Assembly (NCBI GenBank): GCA_024401475.1
Contig: JAKSKZ010000017.1
Span: 1 to 63,771, forward strand
Reading direction: 5' to 3'
Origin: Paludibacteraceae bacterium
GTDB taxonomy: Bacteria > Bacteroidota > Bacteroidia > Bacteroidales > Paludibacteraceae
DNA length: 63,771 bases
Shown here: in pieces, positions 29,063-37,997 of the stretch
How positions within the stretch are numbered: the stretch's first letter is position 1
How the letters are laid out: every line of letters begins with the position of its first letter
Translations under genes and position numbers: made by a program
The notes under the pieces: model-generated
The model's input: the letters and a program-made list of their open reading frames with translations, nothing else
Databases searched by the model: none
What the model was told of the DNA's origin: nothing

Positions 29063-29193
29063 CAAACGTTATTTTGTGCTTTTTCATTACTAAAAAAGCA
29101 AAACAACGCCTGAAAATTTAGATTTTGTCACTTTTTAAAGGCAAAAAACGAAGAAAAAAGAAGATTTTATTTCTTCGTTCAAAAACAAATCCT

Positions 29194-29201
29194 TAATTTT
29201 G
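29194..29201 (+). promoter_or_regulatory. -7 element of the phe leader
   Basis: TAATTTTG at 29194-29201, with TTC (29171-29173) 20 bp upstream as a weak -33. Transcription would start near 29208, about 15 nt before the leader peptide ATG. Confidence 0.6.
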
Positions 29202-29222
29202 CAACATCAAAATCGCAAAGAT

Positions 29223-29291
29223 ATGGTTAAATTCTTTTTTTCATATTTCTTTTATTTCTTTTACTACGGAACAGTAAGAGCGGGATTTTGA
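29223..29291 (+). CDS. pheL: Phe/Tyr-rich leader peptide of the pheA attenuator
   Basis: A 22-codon reading frame from ATG 29223 to TGA 29291. Residues 4-15 are FFFSYFFYFFYY; in all it has eight Phe and four Tyr. The last codons (gcg gga ttt) form one arm of an alternative helix with the terminator arm downstream. It is followed by a strong terminator and then pheA and a DAHP synthase/chorismate mutase gene. This is the layout of amino-acid attenuation known from E. coli pheL: ribosome stalling on Phe or Tyr codons would favour the antiterminator. The symbol is by analogy. The frame is short and would be missed by gene finders. Confidence 0.75.
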   Translation: MVKFFFSYFFYFFYYGTVRAGF

Positions 29292-29326
29292 TGTTTTAAA
29301 CGAAAGGTAATAAAGTGATAAAATAG

Positions 29327-29359
29327 AAAAGTCCCGCAAGAATGCGGGACTTTTTTTTT
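29327..29359 (+). terminator. Attenuator terminator upstream of pheA, with antiterminator arm
   Basis: AAAAGTCCCGC (29327-29337) pairs perfectly with GCGGGACTTTT (29344-29354) around AAGAAT, followed by T to 29359. The segment GCGGGA-TTTT at 29280-29289, at the end of the leader peptide, can instead pair with AAAA-(G)-TCCCGC of the left arm with one bulge, giving a mutually exclusive antiterminator. Confidence 0.85.
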
Positions 29360-29421
29360 CTACGTCCGCAAAACCTTTTCTAAATAGCGAGAATATAGAT
29401 TTATACAAACATATTTAAGTC

Positions 29422-30264
29422 ATGAAAAAAGTTGCAATTCAAGGTATAGCAGGTTCGTTCCACGATATTGCTGCACGAGAATACTTCCGTGGAGAAGAGA
29501 TCGAAATCGTCGCTTGCAAAACATTCAAAGAGGTTTTCGAAACGACGAAAAAGGACAACTCTATTATCGCTGCAATTGCCATCGAAAATACAATTGCCGG
29601 AAGCTTGCTTCAAAACCACAACCTCCTCAAAGAGAGCGGAATGAAGATTGCCGGAGAACAAAAACTTCGCATCAAGCACAACCTTGTGGCGATTCCAGGA
29701 CAAGACATCTCTGAAATCACAGAAGTCTATTCCCACCCTATTGCACTTATGCAATGCCAAGATTTCTTGGGCAAACACACGCACATCAAGGCTATCGAAA
29801 GCGACGACACCGCTTCCAGCGCAAAACGTCTATCGGAGGAGAAACAGCCAGGACACGCAGCCATTTGCGGCGAATTGGCAGCGGAAATCTACGGACTTGA
29901 AATCATCGCCAAAGGCATAGAGACAAACAAGCGAAACTTCACCCGCTTCCTCATTGCTGCCGACCCTTGGATGGTGGACGAATTGAACAAAGGCAAATTC
30001 CCGAACAAAGCATCGCTCGCGTTTGCCTTGCCCCACGAGGAAGGAAGTTTGGCCAAAGTGTTGTCCATACTTTCATACTACGGCGTGAACTTGACAAAGA
30101 TTCAGTCTTTGCCTATCATCGGCCGCGAATGGGAGTACATGTTCTATATCGACCTCCATTTCGACAATTATGTGAAATACACGCAAGCCTTAAGCGCAGT
30201 CACTCCTTTGACGAAAGATTTCCAAATTTTAGGAGAATACGAAGAGGGTCGTCAAACCATTTAA
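29422..30264 (+). CDS. pheA: Prephenate dehydratase
   Basis: A 280-residue monofunctional prephenate dehydratase. The periplasmic-binding-like catalytic part begins VAIQGIAGSFHDIAAREYF and holds the catalytic NFTRFLIAA (Thr-Arg-Phe) near residue 172. A C-terminal ACT domain (SLAKVLSILSYYGVNLTKIQSLP) binds phenylalanine for feedback control. It converts prephenate to phenylpyruvate. There is no chorismate mutase domain; that is supplied by the next gene. Expression is probably controlled by the leader peptide and terminator upstream. Confidence 0.95.
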   Translation: MKKVAIQGIAGSFHDIAAREYFRGEEIEIVACKTFKEVFETTKKDNSIIAAIAIENTIAGSLLQNHNLLKESGMKIAGEQKLRIKHNLVAIPGQDISEITEVYSHPIALMQCQDFLGKHTHIKAIESDDTASSAKRLSEEKQPGHAAICGELAAEIYGLEIIAKGIETNKRNFTRFLIAADPWMVDELNKGKFPNKASLAFALPHEEGSLAKVLSILSYYGVNLTKIQSLPIIGREWEYMFYIDLHFDNYVKYTQALSAVTPLTKDFQILGEYEEGRQTI

Positions 30265-30308
30265 AAAGAAGAAAAAACAAATAACAATTATATAGTAATT
30301 AAACATTT

Positions 30309-31373
30309 ATGGAATTAGAGAAATTCAATCTTCCAGGCGTGGAAGATAAGAGACCTTTGGTCATCGCAGGTCCATGTAGCGCAGAGACCGAAGACCAAGT
30401 AATGGCGACAGCAAAAGAATTGGCAAAGAACGGCACAAAAGTGTTCCGTGCTGGAATCTGGAAACCTCGTACCAAGCCAGGAGGCTTCGAGGGTAATGGC
30501 GTAAAGGCTTTGCCTTGGATGCAACAAGTTAAGAAAGAGACTGGCATGCTCACTGCAACTGAAGTCGCAACTGCAAAGCATGTTGAAGAGGCTTTGAAAT
30601 ACGGCGTCGATGTCTTGTGGATTGGCGCTCGCACAACAGCAGACCCATTTGCTGTTCAAGAAATTGCAGACACGTTGAAGGGCACTGACGTCCCTGTTCT
30701 CATCAAGAACCCAGTTAACCCAGATCTCGAGTTGTGGATCGGAGCTTTGCAACGTTTGAACAACGCCGGCATCAAGCGTTTGGGTGCTATCCACAGAGGA
30801 TTCAGCACATACGACAAGAAGCTCTACAGAAACCTTCCTCAATGGCACATTCCTATCGAATTGCACAGACGTATTCCTGAATTGCCTATCATCTGCGACC
30901 CTAGCCACATTGCAGGTAGAAGAGACCTCATTGCTTCTCTTTGCCAACAAGCTATGGATTTGCAATTCCAAGGTTTGATCATCGAGTCTCACAACGATCC
31001 GGACAACGCATGGAGCGACGCTTCTCAACAAGTAACTCCTGAGGTATTGAGCCTCATCCTCAACAACCTCGTTATCCGCGATACAAACCAATCAACAGAG
31101 AGCTTGACAGAGTTGCGTCGTCAAATCGACGAAATCGATATGTCTTTGTTGGAGACTTTGTCTAAGAGAATGCGTATCTGCCGCGAAATCGGTACATACA
31201 AGAAGGAGCACGACATGACTGTTCTACAAACAAACCGCTACGACGAGATACTTAACAAGCGTGCTCAACAAGGCGAAGAGTTGTCTATGGACGGAGAATT
31301 CATGAAGGTCGTCTTCGAGGCCATCCACTCAGAGTCAGTTCGTCAACAAATGAAGATTATGGAGGGTAAATAA
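30309..31373 (+). CDS. aroF: Bifunctional DAHP synthase / chorismate mutase
   Basis: A 354-residue fusion. Residues 1-255 are a type I (KDPG-like) 3-deoxy-7-phosphoheptulonate synthase: VIAGPCSAETEDQ, FRAGIWKPRTKPGGFEG, WIGARTTADPF, LIKNPVNPDL, GAIHRGFS and CDPSHIAG. Residues about 265-354 are an AroQ-type chorismate mutase helix bundle (LTELRRQIDEIDMSLLETLSKRMRICREIG). It therefore carries the first step of the shikimate pathway and the branch step to prephenate, feeding PheA encoded 44 bp upstream. The symbol names the DAHP synthase activity. Confidence 0.93.
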   Translation: MELEKFNLPGVEDKRPLVIAGPCSAETEDQVMATAKELAKNGTKVFRAGIWKPRTKPGGFEGNGVKALPWMQQVKKETGMLTATEVATAKHVEEALKYGVDVLWIGARTTADPFAVQEIADTLKGTDVPVLIKNPVNPDLELWIGALQRLNNAGIKRLGAIHRGFSTYDKKLYRNLPQWHIPIELHRRIPELPIICDPSHIAGRRDLIASLCQQAMDLQFQGLIIESHNDPDNAWSDASQQVTPEVLSLILNNLVIRDTNQSTESLTELRRQIDEIDMSLLETLSKRMRICREIGTYKKEHDMTVLQTNRYDEILNKRAQQGEELSMDGEFMKVVFEAIHSESVRQQMKIMEGK

Positions 31374-31399
31374 TTTACCCAATATTTGAAAAAACAGAA

Positions 31400-31435
31400 A
31401 TGCCCAACCGCTTGACCGCAGTTGGGCATCTTTTT
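31400..31435 (+). terminator. Terminator of the pheA-aroF operon
   Basis: TGCCCAAC (31401-31408) pairs with GTTGGGCA (31421-31428), followed by TCTTTTT. The A run on the other side would let it also work on the minus strand for the small ORF at 31442. Confidence 0.8.
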
Positions 31436-31441
31436 AGCCTC

Positions 31442-31534
31442 CTACTTGCTCAAAACATAAATGAACCAGCCAACTATCCAAAAGACAACGAGCAGCACGA
31501 AACCAACCACAAGGATTATGGAAACAAATTCCAC
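31442..31534 (-). CDS. Possible 30-residue single-helix membrane peptide
   Basis: A GTG-started frame of 30 codons on the minus strand encodes VEFVSIILVVGFVLL followed by VVFWIVGWFIYVLSK: one hydrophobic helix ending with Ser-Lys. A GAGGGG stretch lies just before the GTG. The reading stays open a little further upstream but without a standard start codon. It lies between two genes with a terminator after it. Small and unproven; could be chance. Confidence 0.35.
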   Translation of the reverse strand: MEFVSIILVVGFVLLVVFWIVGWFIYVLSK

Positions 31535-31667
31535 CCCCCTCGCTAAATATTTAAACGCCTTTGATTGAATAATTATTATTCTTCAATAGTTCGACAGCTA
31601 TCACTATCGCTAAAAATATTAATATCCCCAAACTCACAAACCGACAATTATTTGTGGAACCGAAATT

Positions 31668-32576
31668 TCACTCCACATAATCCACCCTTGCCACACCATC
31701 AGCAACGGTTAATTGCACCTCGGCCCCATGCACGACAGGAAGATTGGTCGTTCCATGTCCCACAGGGAAATTGAAAGCAACCGGGTAATCATATTCATTC
31801 ACGGCCGAAGCCACAATCTCCTTTACAGTCTGACCGAAAGAAGGATCCTCATCTATATCAGTAAACTCTCCCACCAACAAACCCGAAATTTGCGCCAACA
31901 CACCGCTCAATTTCAAATTGTGCATCATACGATCAATGTGGTAAGGACGCTCCGAAATGTCCTCTATAAATAAAATTTTCCCTTTCGGAGAAATGTCAAA
32001 CGGAGTGGCACGAAGTCCATACAAAATAGAGAGGTTTCCGCCCACCAATGTGCCCTTTGCCATTCCGTCACGGTTCAAACGGCAAGAAGGCATATCATAC
32101 GATAGCTGTTCACCCTTCAAACAACGTCTCAACGCAGAGACGGCATCCCAATTCCCTGCCGAATGAGCCAAAGCTTTCGCCATTGCACCGTGCATAGACT
32201 GGAAGCCATGCAAAGAGATAGCCGCATGAAGAATCGTGATGTCGCTAAAGCCTATAAGCCATTTCGGAGATTTTTTGAAACCTTGGAAATCCAAACGATC
32301 AACAATGCGAACACATCCATAACCGCCTCGTCCGCAAAGAACGGCGCGAATGGAAGGATCGTCCATCGCCCACTGCAAATCAGCCAAGCGCTCGTCGTCA
32401 GAGCCAGAAAAACGGCCACATTTACCTTGCGACGATCGGCCTAACACGGGTTGGTAACCCCAAGAACGCAAAGTCTCTGCCGCTTCATCAATCAATTCCG
32501 GCACCACAGCACCCGCAGGCGAAACGATTGCCACTTTATCACCCGCTTTCAAATATGGAGGTTTATTCAAATTCAT
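31668..32576 (-). CDS. ldcA: S66 family LD-carboxypeptidase
   Basis: A 302-residue cytoplasmic serine peptidase of the LdcA/MccF family. The start MNLNKPPYLKAGDKVAIVSPAG is typical; ATG 32576 replaces a longer start. Motifs: VLCGRGGYGCVRIVD, GFSDITILHAA (the nucleophile Ser), ILFIEDISERPYHIDRM (catalytic Glu) and FPVGHGTTNLPVVHG (catalytic His). It trims the terminal D-Ala from muropeptide tetrapeptides during cell-wall recycling. MccF-like immunity activity is an alternative in this family. Confidence 0.88.
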   Translation of the reverse strand: MNLNKPPYLKAGDKVAIVSPAGAVVPELIDEAAETLRSWGYQPVLGRSSQGKCGRFSGSDDERLADLQWAMDDPSIRAVLCGRGGYGCVRIVDRLDFQGFKKSPKWLIGFSDITILHAAISLHGFQSMHGAMAKALAHSAGNWDAVSALRRCLKGEQLSYDMPSCRLNRDGMAKGTLVGGNLSILYGLRATPFDISPKGKILFIEDISERPYHIDRMMHNLKLSGVLAQISGLLVGEFTDIDEDPSFGQTVKEIVASAVNEYDYPVAFNFPVGHGTTNLPVVHGAEVQLTVADGVARVDYVE

Positions 32577-32643
32577 ATCCGTATGTTTTTCAAAAAATAA
32601 CCCAAATAAAAAAAGAGACGCCACATTGTGACATCTCTTATCG

Positions 32644-32717
32644 TAGCGGGAACGAGAATTGAACTCGTGACCTCCGGGTTATGAATCCGACGCTCTAACC
32701 AACTGAGCTATCCCGCC
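32644..32717 (-). tRNA. tRNA-Met (CAT anticodon), probably elongator
   Basis: A 74-nt tRNA with acceptor GGCGGGA against TTCCCGCT (first pair G-T), anticodon loop TTCATAA and T-loop TTCAATT; discriminator A. The paired first position speaks against initiator tRNA. An Ile tRNA with modified CAT cannot be fully excluded. Confidence 0.9.
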
Positions 32718-33207
32718 ATCATTTTCTCTTTTGCGATGCAAAGGTAGTGCTTATTTTTGATTCTGCAATAGGGAATCCAAATATTTTTTCAAAAAAATCT
32801 CGCCGTTCCAAGCAACCAAATCCATTCAATCCTTCAACTAACTGTAAATCCAAGCAATGCATTCCTATTTTTTGTTTTGGTCACCTATTCGATGTGCAAA
32901 AAAAGATGTATCTTTGCAACGAATAAATAAGGAGACAATTTTCTTGAGAAAAAGGGCCGTCAACGTCCACGTTTCTTTGAAAATCGTTTCCGAAGACTAC
33001 GGCAAAGTCCATCTAACAATTATAAAATTTTGAACCATAAATTTAATGGCGCAACGCATACGCCGAAGATCAAGAGCCTTTGCCAAGTCTGAACGAGATT
33101 AGTAAAATGTTTTCGGGAAAATAGGCATGGCCAACTCCCTTTTAATTTTTAATAAGGCACCTCTTTTAGGCAAACCCTGCTGCGAAGAAGTGCAATACAT
33201 ATTTGTA
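32718..33207 (+). other. Gene-poor 490-bp region with long leader of the hybrid regulator
   Basis: No supported gene. A -7 match TATCTTTG lies at 32909-32916, which would give a leader of nearly 290 nt before the ATG at 33208. Several ATG-poor, mixed-composition stretches follow (32940-33110). I see no strong hairpin or terminator in it. Confidence 0.4.
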
Positions 33208-36200
33208 ATGTTAAGATATTGGTTTACACTTTTAACCTTGCTTTCCTTTGCCTTTCCTTCTTTCGGAGAGACCAAGATATTTACGTCCTATAAGGCCTCA
33301 ACAGAGACTCCTTATGGAGATGTGACACAATTGTTGGAAGACTCTTATGGCTTCCTATGGATTTCCACCTGGAATGGGTTGGTTAAATTCGATGGCGTAG
33401 ATTACAAATTATACACCCGTGTCAAGGAGAATCCATCATCGATTCCTCACGACGTATGTTTCAGCCTTTTTGAAGACTCTCAAAAAAGGATTTGGGTGGC
33501 TACCGGCCGTGGCTTGGCCATCTATAACAGAGAAATGGACAATTTCAAAAGCGTTCCATTCAAGGGAAGGGTAAAGAAAGGCGTTTACAAAATAATGGAA
33601 GACTCAGACGGCAGTTTTTGGGCCCTTACCTATATCGACTTATTACACTATGACGAAAAGAGCGGCATCGCCCACAGTTATCCTATTTTAGGCAACGACA
33701 TCATAGACATGGGCAACAGCATTTGGATTAGCTCAAACGAAGATGGGATTCGCATACTCGACAAAAAGAAGCAAATTGTAAGGAAATACCAAGACAAAGA
33801 CAAACTCGTCAGCAAACATATCAACGTGATGAAACGAGCATCCAATGGCGACATATACGTCGGCACAACCGATGCGGGATTTTTCATCATCTCTCCGAAC
33901 GGAACGCTCAAAAAGCACGTTCTCGCCAATCCACTCAACCCATATTCCATGGCGGACAATTTTGTCCAAACACTCTACGAAGACAAGTCTCATAACATTT
34001 GGATTGGAAACACAAATGGCAACGTCTCCATATTCAACCCCCAAAAACTCGATTTCGAACCCATCAAATACACATTGCCGACTAACATCGACAAGAAGAA
34101 TTTCACAACCTACAGCATATTAGAAGATTCCTACGACAACATTTGGTTGGGCACCCACCAATTCTGGTTGCTCTATGCCAACAAAACAACCAACAATTTC
34201 GCAAGATATCAGCACAACAACCGTCTGAAAAGAACCATTTCAGGCAACCCGATCTCTTGCATCACTCAAACCAAAAACCAACTTTTCATTGGAACCGACG
34301 GAGGGGGACTCAACACCACCTTCATTCAAAAAATAGATAGTTTCAACACCATACACCATTTCGGGAAGGTAATACTCGACATCCAACCCGACGTCAACAG
34401 CAATCGCCTATGGATTGCGACTTGGGGCAACGGTCTGTTTCTCTACGACTGGCAGAGAGACGCCGTGATCCGTCATTACGCCAAAAGCGAGGCCGACACT
34501 ACTCTCAAAATTCCATCAGACGACATCAGCTCCATCCTTGTCGACGGATGCAACATTTGGATTGGAACCAGTGGCTCAGGTGTTGCAAAAATCGATACAG
34601 AAAAAAACACCATCCTCTGCCAAGAAAACTCCATAAAAGACCCATTCTCCATAGACAATTCTAAATACATCACCCATTTGATGAAAGATTCGGACGGATG
34701 GATATGGATCAGTTCGAGCGAAGGTCTAAGAAAATTCAAAGGTGAAGAGCAAGTTCAATTTCCCTATTCCGACAAAGATGGCGAGCTCCCTCAAAATCAG
34801 ATTTCTTGCTGCTACGAGGATAGCCAAAAGCGCATCTGGGTACTAACATCAACCAGCGGATTAGTTCTATATGACAAAGTGAAGAATAGATTCGAAAATT
34901 ACAGCAAACTATACGACATCCCCACAGACTTAAAATCCATTCAAGAAGACAACGATGGAATGCTATGGCTCATCGCGAGAAATAGAGTCATTCAGTTTTC
35001 TCCTGAAACTAAAAAACATAAACATTTCGAATTGGAAGAGGGCTCGGAAGATATCTCATTCAACACAAAGTCCATACACAAAGACAACGACAACAATATC
35101 TACATGGGCTCCAACTATGGAATGTTCGCCTTCAACCCTAAAAAACTCAAGGCTTCGAACACGAAACCTCATATCTTACTAAAAGATTTATACATCTGGG
35201 ACAAAAGACAAGTGCCTGGTCAAGAAGGCTCCGTCTTGGAAAAATCCATACAATACACACAAAGTATTACGTTAGACCCAGACCAGAACAACTTCAGCAT
35301 CGACTACATTGCCATCGATTTGGAGAAGCCGAATTGCATTCGCTACAGCTACAACCTTGAAGGCTTCAGCAAAGAATGGAAAGAAGCAGGGAAAGAGAGA
35401 CAAGCCACTTTCACACAACTATCACCTGGCGAATACAAATTCAACTTGAAGGTCACTGGCCACGACGGAACATCTTATTTAAGAGACAACGCATTGACCA
35501 TCATCATCCTTCCTCATTGGTGGCAAACTTGGTGGTTCAGAATCCTCAGCGTGCTTCTACCAATCGCTCTCATCATAGCCGTCTTTAAGGAAAGAACACG
35601 CAAACTGCTTTTCCAAAAGTCCAAGTTGGAAAAATTGGTGGCAGAGAGAACCTCCGAACTCGAACAACAAGCTATCGAGCTAAAGAAGAAAAAGGAGGAG
35701 GTGGAGAAAAAAAATGCAGAGTTGGACGAGATGCTTTCCATCAAAAACCGTATTCTCTCCATCATCGCTCACGACCTAAAAAATCCATTGACAGCCATCG
35801 TTGGCATTTTATCACTTCTCAACGACAAGACGAAAGACAAAAAGAGCGAGGAATACACCTACATAACGGAGGCCACCCGCGCATCTAAAAAATTGCAAGA
35901 ACAAATGGAGAACATTCTTGAATGGGCAAGAATCCAAACCAAGGAGATCTTCTACTCGCCTAAAGACATCTCCATCGCCGCTTACGTAAAAGACTCCGTC
36001 TCCTTGCTCAAAGAGACGGCCGAGCAAAAGAACATCAGCATCACCATCGAAGACTACACTTCGCACTACGCCTATGCAGACGGCCGAATGGTGAGCACCA
36101 TCATCCGCAACCTGGTCAATAACGCCATCAAGTTCACCGATGAAAACGGCAAAATCTTGATAAAAGCAGAAGAGGATGCGCAGTCTGTCATCCTCCACAT

Positions 36201-37281
36201 CAAGGACAACGGAATCGGAATGGATCAAGAGACCGTAAGCATCCTATTCAACAAAGAGATGAACACATCGACTTTCGGAACAAACAACGAAAAAGGCTCC
36301 GGACTCGGTTTGAAGATATGTCACGATTTTGTTGTTTCAAACAAAGGAACTATCGAAATCAACAGCGAGAAAGGCAAGGGAACAACCATCACCATCAAAC
36401 TTCCTATCGGAGAGAAAATGGCTGACGAGACAGCCTCAACAACAGAGAAAATCACTGACAAGAACAAGACGCCAAAGGCCACCAAACAACACACTATCTT
36501 CCTCGTGGACGACAACAGGGAGGTGCTCACCTACCTTTGTGGGCTCTTCCAAAACGAGTTCAACGTAGAGAAAGCCAGCGACGGAGAGATGGCATTGGAC
36601 AAAATATCGAAAGTTTTGCCCGACATCATAGTGTCTGACATCACCATGCCAAAGATGGACGGAAAAGAACTCTGCCGCCAAGTAAAGAGCAACCCATTAA
36701 CGAAACACATTCCTGTCATTCTGCTAACTTCCGACGACACCATCGAAAGCCAAGTAGACGGCCTCGCCCTACGCGCAGACGACTACATGACCAAGCCGTT
36801 CGACAGCAAAGTGCTCATGGCAAAAGTGAAGAGCATCCTAAGCAACCGTGAACTCATCATCGACCATCTACACAAAGAGATCATCATCAGCACGACAGAC
36901 GACACAGAGATGCCGGAGAGCCGTGACGACCAATTCCTCCGTAAGATAAAAGAGGTCTTGCAAGAGAACATTTCCGAGACAAATCTTTCCGTCGAGTTCA
37001 TCGCTGAAAAGACAGCCCTTAGCCGCGTACAACTCTTCAGAAGGTTCAAAACACTAACAGGATGTGCTCCATCAGAGTACATCAAAAACTTCAGGCTACA
37101 ACACGCCGCAAAACTATTGCGCAGCGGAAAATACTCCGTAGCCGACGTGGCCTACGAAGTGGGATTCTCAGATCCAAAATATTTTGGCGTCTGCTTCTCC
37201 GAAAAATACAAGATGTCTCCTTCCGCCTACGCAAAACAAGCCAGCCAAGAGCTGCAAGACGAGGACGACCTCGATTCGTAA
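33208..37281 (+). CDS. Hybrid two-component system regulator (one-piece sensor and AraC-type activator)
   Basis: A 1357-residue single-polypeptide HTCS. A signal peptide (MLRYWFTLLTLLSFAFPSFG) leads into a periplasmic two-bladed propeller sensor built from Reg_prop repeats (for example EDSYGFLWISTWNGLVKFD, EDSQKRIWVATGRGLAIY), then a Y_Y_Y domain, one membrane helix at about 770-790 and a coiled coil. The HisKA motif IIAHDLKNPLTAIVG puts the phospho-His near 855; the ATPase domain has NLVNNAIKF and GSGLGLKI. A receiver domain with phospho-acceptor Asp in IIVSDITMPKMDG (about 1142) and an AraC helix-turn-helix at about 1250-1350 end it. Such regulators usually sense glycan fragments and control neighbouring SusCD loci; none is in this window. 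ATG 33208 was used since the signal peptide starts there. Confidence 0.93.
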   Translation: MLRYWFTLLTLLSFAFPSFGETKIFTSYKASTETPYGDVTQLLEDSYGFLWISTWNGLVKFDGVDYKLYTRVKENPSSIPHDVCFSLFEDSQKRIWVATGRGLAIYNREMDNFKSVPFKGRVKKGVYKIMEDSDGSFWALTYIDLLHYDEKSGIAHSYPILGNDIIDMGNSIWISSNEDGIRILDKKKQIVRKYQDKDKLVSKHINVMKRASNGDIYVGTTDAGFFIISPNGTLKKHVLANPLNPYSMADNFVQTLYEDKSHNIWIGNTNGNVSIFNPQKLDFEPIKYTLPTNIDKKNFTTYSILEDSYDNIWLGTHQFWLLYANKTTNNFARYQHNNRLKRTISGNPISCITQTKNQLFIGTDGGGLNTTFIQKIDSFNTIHHFGKVILDIQPDVNSNRLWIATWGNGLFLYDWQRDAVIRHYAKSEADTTLKIPSDDISSILVDGCNIWIGTSGSGVAKIDTEKNTILCQENSIKDPFSIDNSKYITHLMKDSDGWIWISSSEGLRKFKGEEQVQFPYSDKDGELPQNQISCCYEDSQKRIWVLTSTSGLVLYDKVKNRFENYSKLYDIPTDLKSIQEDNDGMLWLIARNRVIQFSPETKKHKHFELEEGSEDISFNTKSIHKDNDNNIYMGSNYGMFAFNPKKLKASNTKPHILLKDLYIWDKRQVPGQEGSVLEKSIQYTQSITLDPDQNNFSIDYIAIDLEKPNCIRYSYNLEGFSKEWKEAGKERQATFTQLSPGEYKFNLKVTGHDGTSYLRDNALTIIILPHWWQTWWFRILSVLLPIALIIAVFKERTRKLLFQKSKLEKLVAERTSELEQQAIELKKKKEEVEKKNAELDEMLSIKNRILSIIAHDLKNPLTAIVGILSLLNDKTKDKKSEEYTYITEATRASKKLQEQMENILEWARIQTKEIFYSPKDISIAAYVKDSVSLLKETAEQKNISITIEDYTSHYAYADGRMVSTIIRNLVNNAIKFTDENGKILIKAEEDAQSVILHIKDNGIGMDQETVSILFNKEMNTSTFGTNNEKGSGLGLKICHDFVVSNKGTIEINSEKGKGTTITIKLPIGEKMADETASTTEKITDKNKTPKATKQHTIFLVDDNREVLTYLCGLFQNEFNVEKASDGEMALDKISKVLPDIIVSDITMPKMDGKELCRQVKSNPLTKHIPVILLTSDDTIESQVDGLALRADDYMTKPFDSKVLMAKVKSILSNRELIIDHLHKEIIISTTDDTEMPESRDDQFLRKIKEVLQENISETNLSVEFIAEKTALSRVQLFRRFKTLTGCAPSEYIKNFRLQHAAKLLRSGKYSVADVAYEVGFSDPKYFGVCFSEKYKMSPSAYAKQASQELQDEDDLDS

Positions 37282-37305
37282 ATCCAACGACAAGCAAACA
37301 ATAGG

Positions 37306-37341
37306 CGAGCCTCATTTCCGTTGAGAAGTGAGGCTCGTTTT
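37306..37341. terminator. Bidirectional hairpin between the HTCS and Lrp genes
   Basis: CGAGCCTCA (37306-37314) pairs with TGAGGCTCG (37329-37337), followed by TTTT on the plus strand. It lies between the convergent HTCS and Lrp/AsnC genes. Confidence 0.7.
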
Positions 37342-37345
37342 CTAA

Positions 37346-37813
37346 TCACACATTCAAAGGAATACCACTAAACGACTTCGTCTCCCCTATCACAAAAATG
37401 CTGTGAAGGCTTCCAATTGCATCAATCTCACCCAAGGTGTTCAACACGAAATTTTGATAATGTTTCATATCCTTCACATAGAGCTTCATCATAAAATCAT
37501 ATTCACCCGAAATGTTGTAACACTCCACCACCTCATCCATCGCATTGATGGCACTGACGAAATCCGCACCATATTGCTTCGAATGATGCTTTAGCTTCAC
37601 ATTACAAAAAACAATCAATCCAAGCTCCACCTTCTCTGGATCCAATACTGCCACATATTTCTGAATAACGCCCTCCTTTTCCAAACGCTTTTGTCGTTCA
37701 AACACTGGAGTTGCTGTCAAATTCACCTCATTGGCCAGTTCCTTCGTTGTCAATTTTGAATTCCGCTGAAGGACTTTAAGTATCTGCCTATCCGTATCGT
37801 CTATTTTTACCAT
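37346..37813 (-). CDS. Lrp/AsnC family transcriptional regulator
   Basis: A 155-residue regulator with N-terminal winged helix-turn-helix (IDDTDRQILKVLQRNSKLTTKELANEVNLTATPVFERQKRLEKEGVI) and C-terminal RAM/ASNC effector domain (FCNVKLKHHSKQYG, ECYNISGEYDFMMKLYVKDM). These form octamers and respond to amino acids. It is divergent from a methionine synthase-like gene 184 bp away, so that gene is a possible target. Confidence 0.92.
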   Translation of the reverse strand: MVKIDDTDRQILKVLQRNSKLTTKELANEVNLTATPVFERQKRLEKEGVIQKYVAVLDPEKVELGLIVFCNVKLKHHSKQYGADFVSAINAMDEVVECYNISGEYDFMMKLYVKDMKHYQNFVLNTLGEIDAIGSLHSIFVIGETKSFSGIPLNV

Positions 37814-37935
37814 ATAAAAATTCTAACACTAAACTTACTTATAGATTTACATTCTAAAACAAATAAAATACGATTACAAAATTAGCATATTTTTCTCATT
37901 TACATAGAATACTTTTCCACAAATAAAAATCAACA

Positions 37936-37943
37936 TAATTTTG
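37936..37943 (+). promoter_or_regulatory. -7 element of the MetE-like gene
   Basis: TAATTTTG at 37936-37943, with a T-rich -33 region (TTTT at 37913-37916) 19-20 bp upstream. It gives a leader of about 50 nt before ATG 37998. Confidence 0.55.
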
Positions 37944-37997
37944 CGTCATAAAAGTCAGGGCCCAAAGTTTAATTAACAAAAGAAGATTCAGGAACAC

